The position numbers and the translations under genes were made by a program. The notes below the pieces were generated by a model that saw nothing but the letters and a program-made list of their open reading frames with translations, made no database searches and was not told where the DNA came from. Below are positions 5,606 through 5,928 of a stretch of 5,928 bases of DNA, in pieces (positions within the stretch are counted from its first letter, which is position 1; each line of letters starts with the position of its first letter). Source of the stretch: Anaerolineales bacterium UBA5069 (lineage in GTDB: Bacteria > Chloroflexota > Anaerolineae > Caldilineales > Caldilineaceae); assembly GCA_002415895.1 (NCBI GenBank), contig DIAV01000332.1, positions 10,112 to 16,039 on the forward strand, given 5' to 3'.

Positions 5606-5840
5606 CTGCAAACAAACACACTATATTGTGAAAAATTGCGCAAACGGAAGTCGCGTTGCGCCCCTTGAACAGGCTTGTGATCGTGGACCTGCACTCGCGG
5701 ACCAGAGCGAACGTTGCATGGTTTGGGTGAGGCACGAGGCTGCACCCTTTCCACAACTGTAGCCACTGAATCAAGTGACCGCGGTTGTCCACCGGCCATG
5801 AACGCTGGTCGGGACTTATAGCACATGAAATTGAGGGGCT

Positions 5841-5861
5841 GGGGGGTGGGGGGGGGGGGGG
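5841..5861. repeat. Poly-G tract, six G, one T, fourteen G
   Basis: An uninterrupted run of 14 G (5848-5861) is preceded by T and six G, with a further GGGG a few bases to the left (5835-5838). Such runs are prone to slipped-strand length changes and can form G-quadruplexes. They are also typical places for sequencing-length error, so the exact count is uncertain. Confidence 0.8.
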
Positions 5862-5928
5862 CTCCAATACCACCTTCAGACACTGCGATAGGGCGCGCTT
5901 GTGAATTAATGCACGATTGTGGGTGTGC

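Larger units (their letters stand above)
5544..5928. other. Gene-free upstream region of the flavoprotein cluster
   Basis: No credible coding region was found. Minus-strand frames are open across parts of it, but they run through a homopolymer, have no recognisable motifs and merge into the flavoprotein in the wrong frame. The part nearest the gene (5565-5640) is AT-rich compared with the rest and probably holds the promoter: TATAGT on the minus strand (5625-5620) is a possible -10 box, but no good -35 box sits at the right distance. Two small dyads occur here (5587-5605, 5617-5630), and a G homopolymer occurs at 5841-5861. No tRNA, riboswitch or terminator was recognised. Confidence 0.6.

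Noticed and set aside
5368..5883. Minus-strand open frames of 171 and 90 codons upstream of the flavoprotein
   Set aside because: They start near the poly-C tract, have no family resemblance, and the longer one enters the flavoprotein gene out of frame.

Overview
The window reads as one arm of a high-GC bacterial genome in which every supportable gene lies on the minus strand. The best taxonomic guess is Chloroflexota (Caldilinea/Anaerolineae-like). This rests on three things: a secreted DUF4430 plus prenyltransferase-repeat protein, a C-rich inverted repeat of the kind scattered through such genomes, and a gene set of exported multiheme and Tat-dependent redox proteins. The assignment is an inference, because no rRNA or marker gene is present.

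Reading in the direction of transcription (right to left), about 385 bases at the right end hold no gene. They contain a 14-G homopolymer and an AT-rich stretch with two small dyads just ahead of the first gene. Next is a three-gene redox cluster. It starts with a Tat-exported FAD flavoprotein of the fumarate reductase/urocanate reductase/ketosteroid dehydrogenase superfamily (3735-5543). A 13-bp intercistronic hairpin separates this from a two-domain beta-sandwich protein without a signal peptide (2919-3605), and then comes a hexaheme c-type cytochrome lipoprotein (2069-2755). The arrangement looks like a soluble flavocytochrome c split over separate genes, with heme electron delivery and flavin catalysis outside the cytoplasmic membrane. 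The substrate cannot be read from the sequence, and the active-site region differs from classical fumarate reductases.

After a long inverted repeat (1875-2004) begins a second, independent transcription unit with very clear control logic. A TTGACA-N17-TACACT promoter is followed by a cobalamin riboswitch (closing stem 1627-1634/1741-1748), a strong intrinsic terminator (1539-1571), a perfect AAGGAG ribosome binding site, and then a secreted protein (137-1486). That protein has an N-terminal DUF4430 domain, related to the beta-domain of transcobalamin/intrinsic factor, and a C-terminal alpha/alpha-barrel of prenyltransferase-type repeats. It overlaps by 4 bases (GTGA) with a second exported protein that runs off the left edge (1-140). 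Riboswitch plus architecture point to a vitamin B12-repressed extracellular B12-capture system resembling animal transcobalamin with the domain order reversed. This is the most interesting item in the window.
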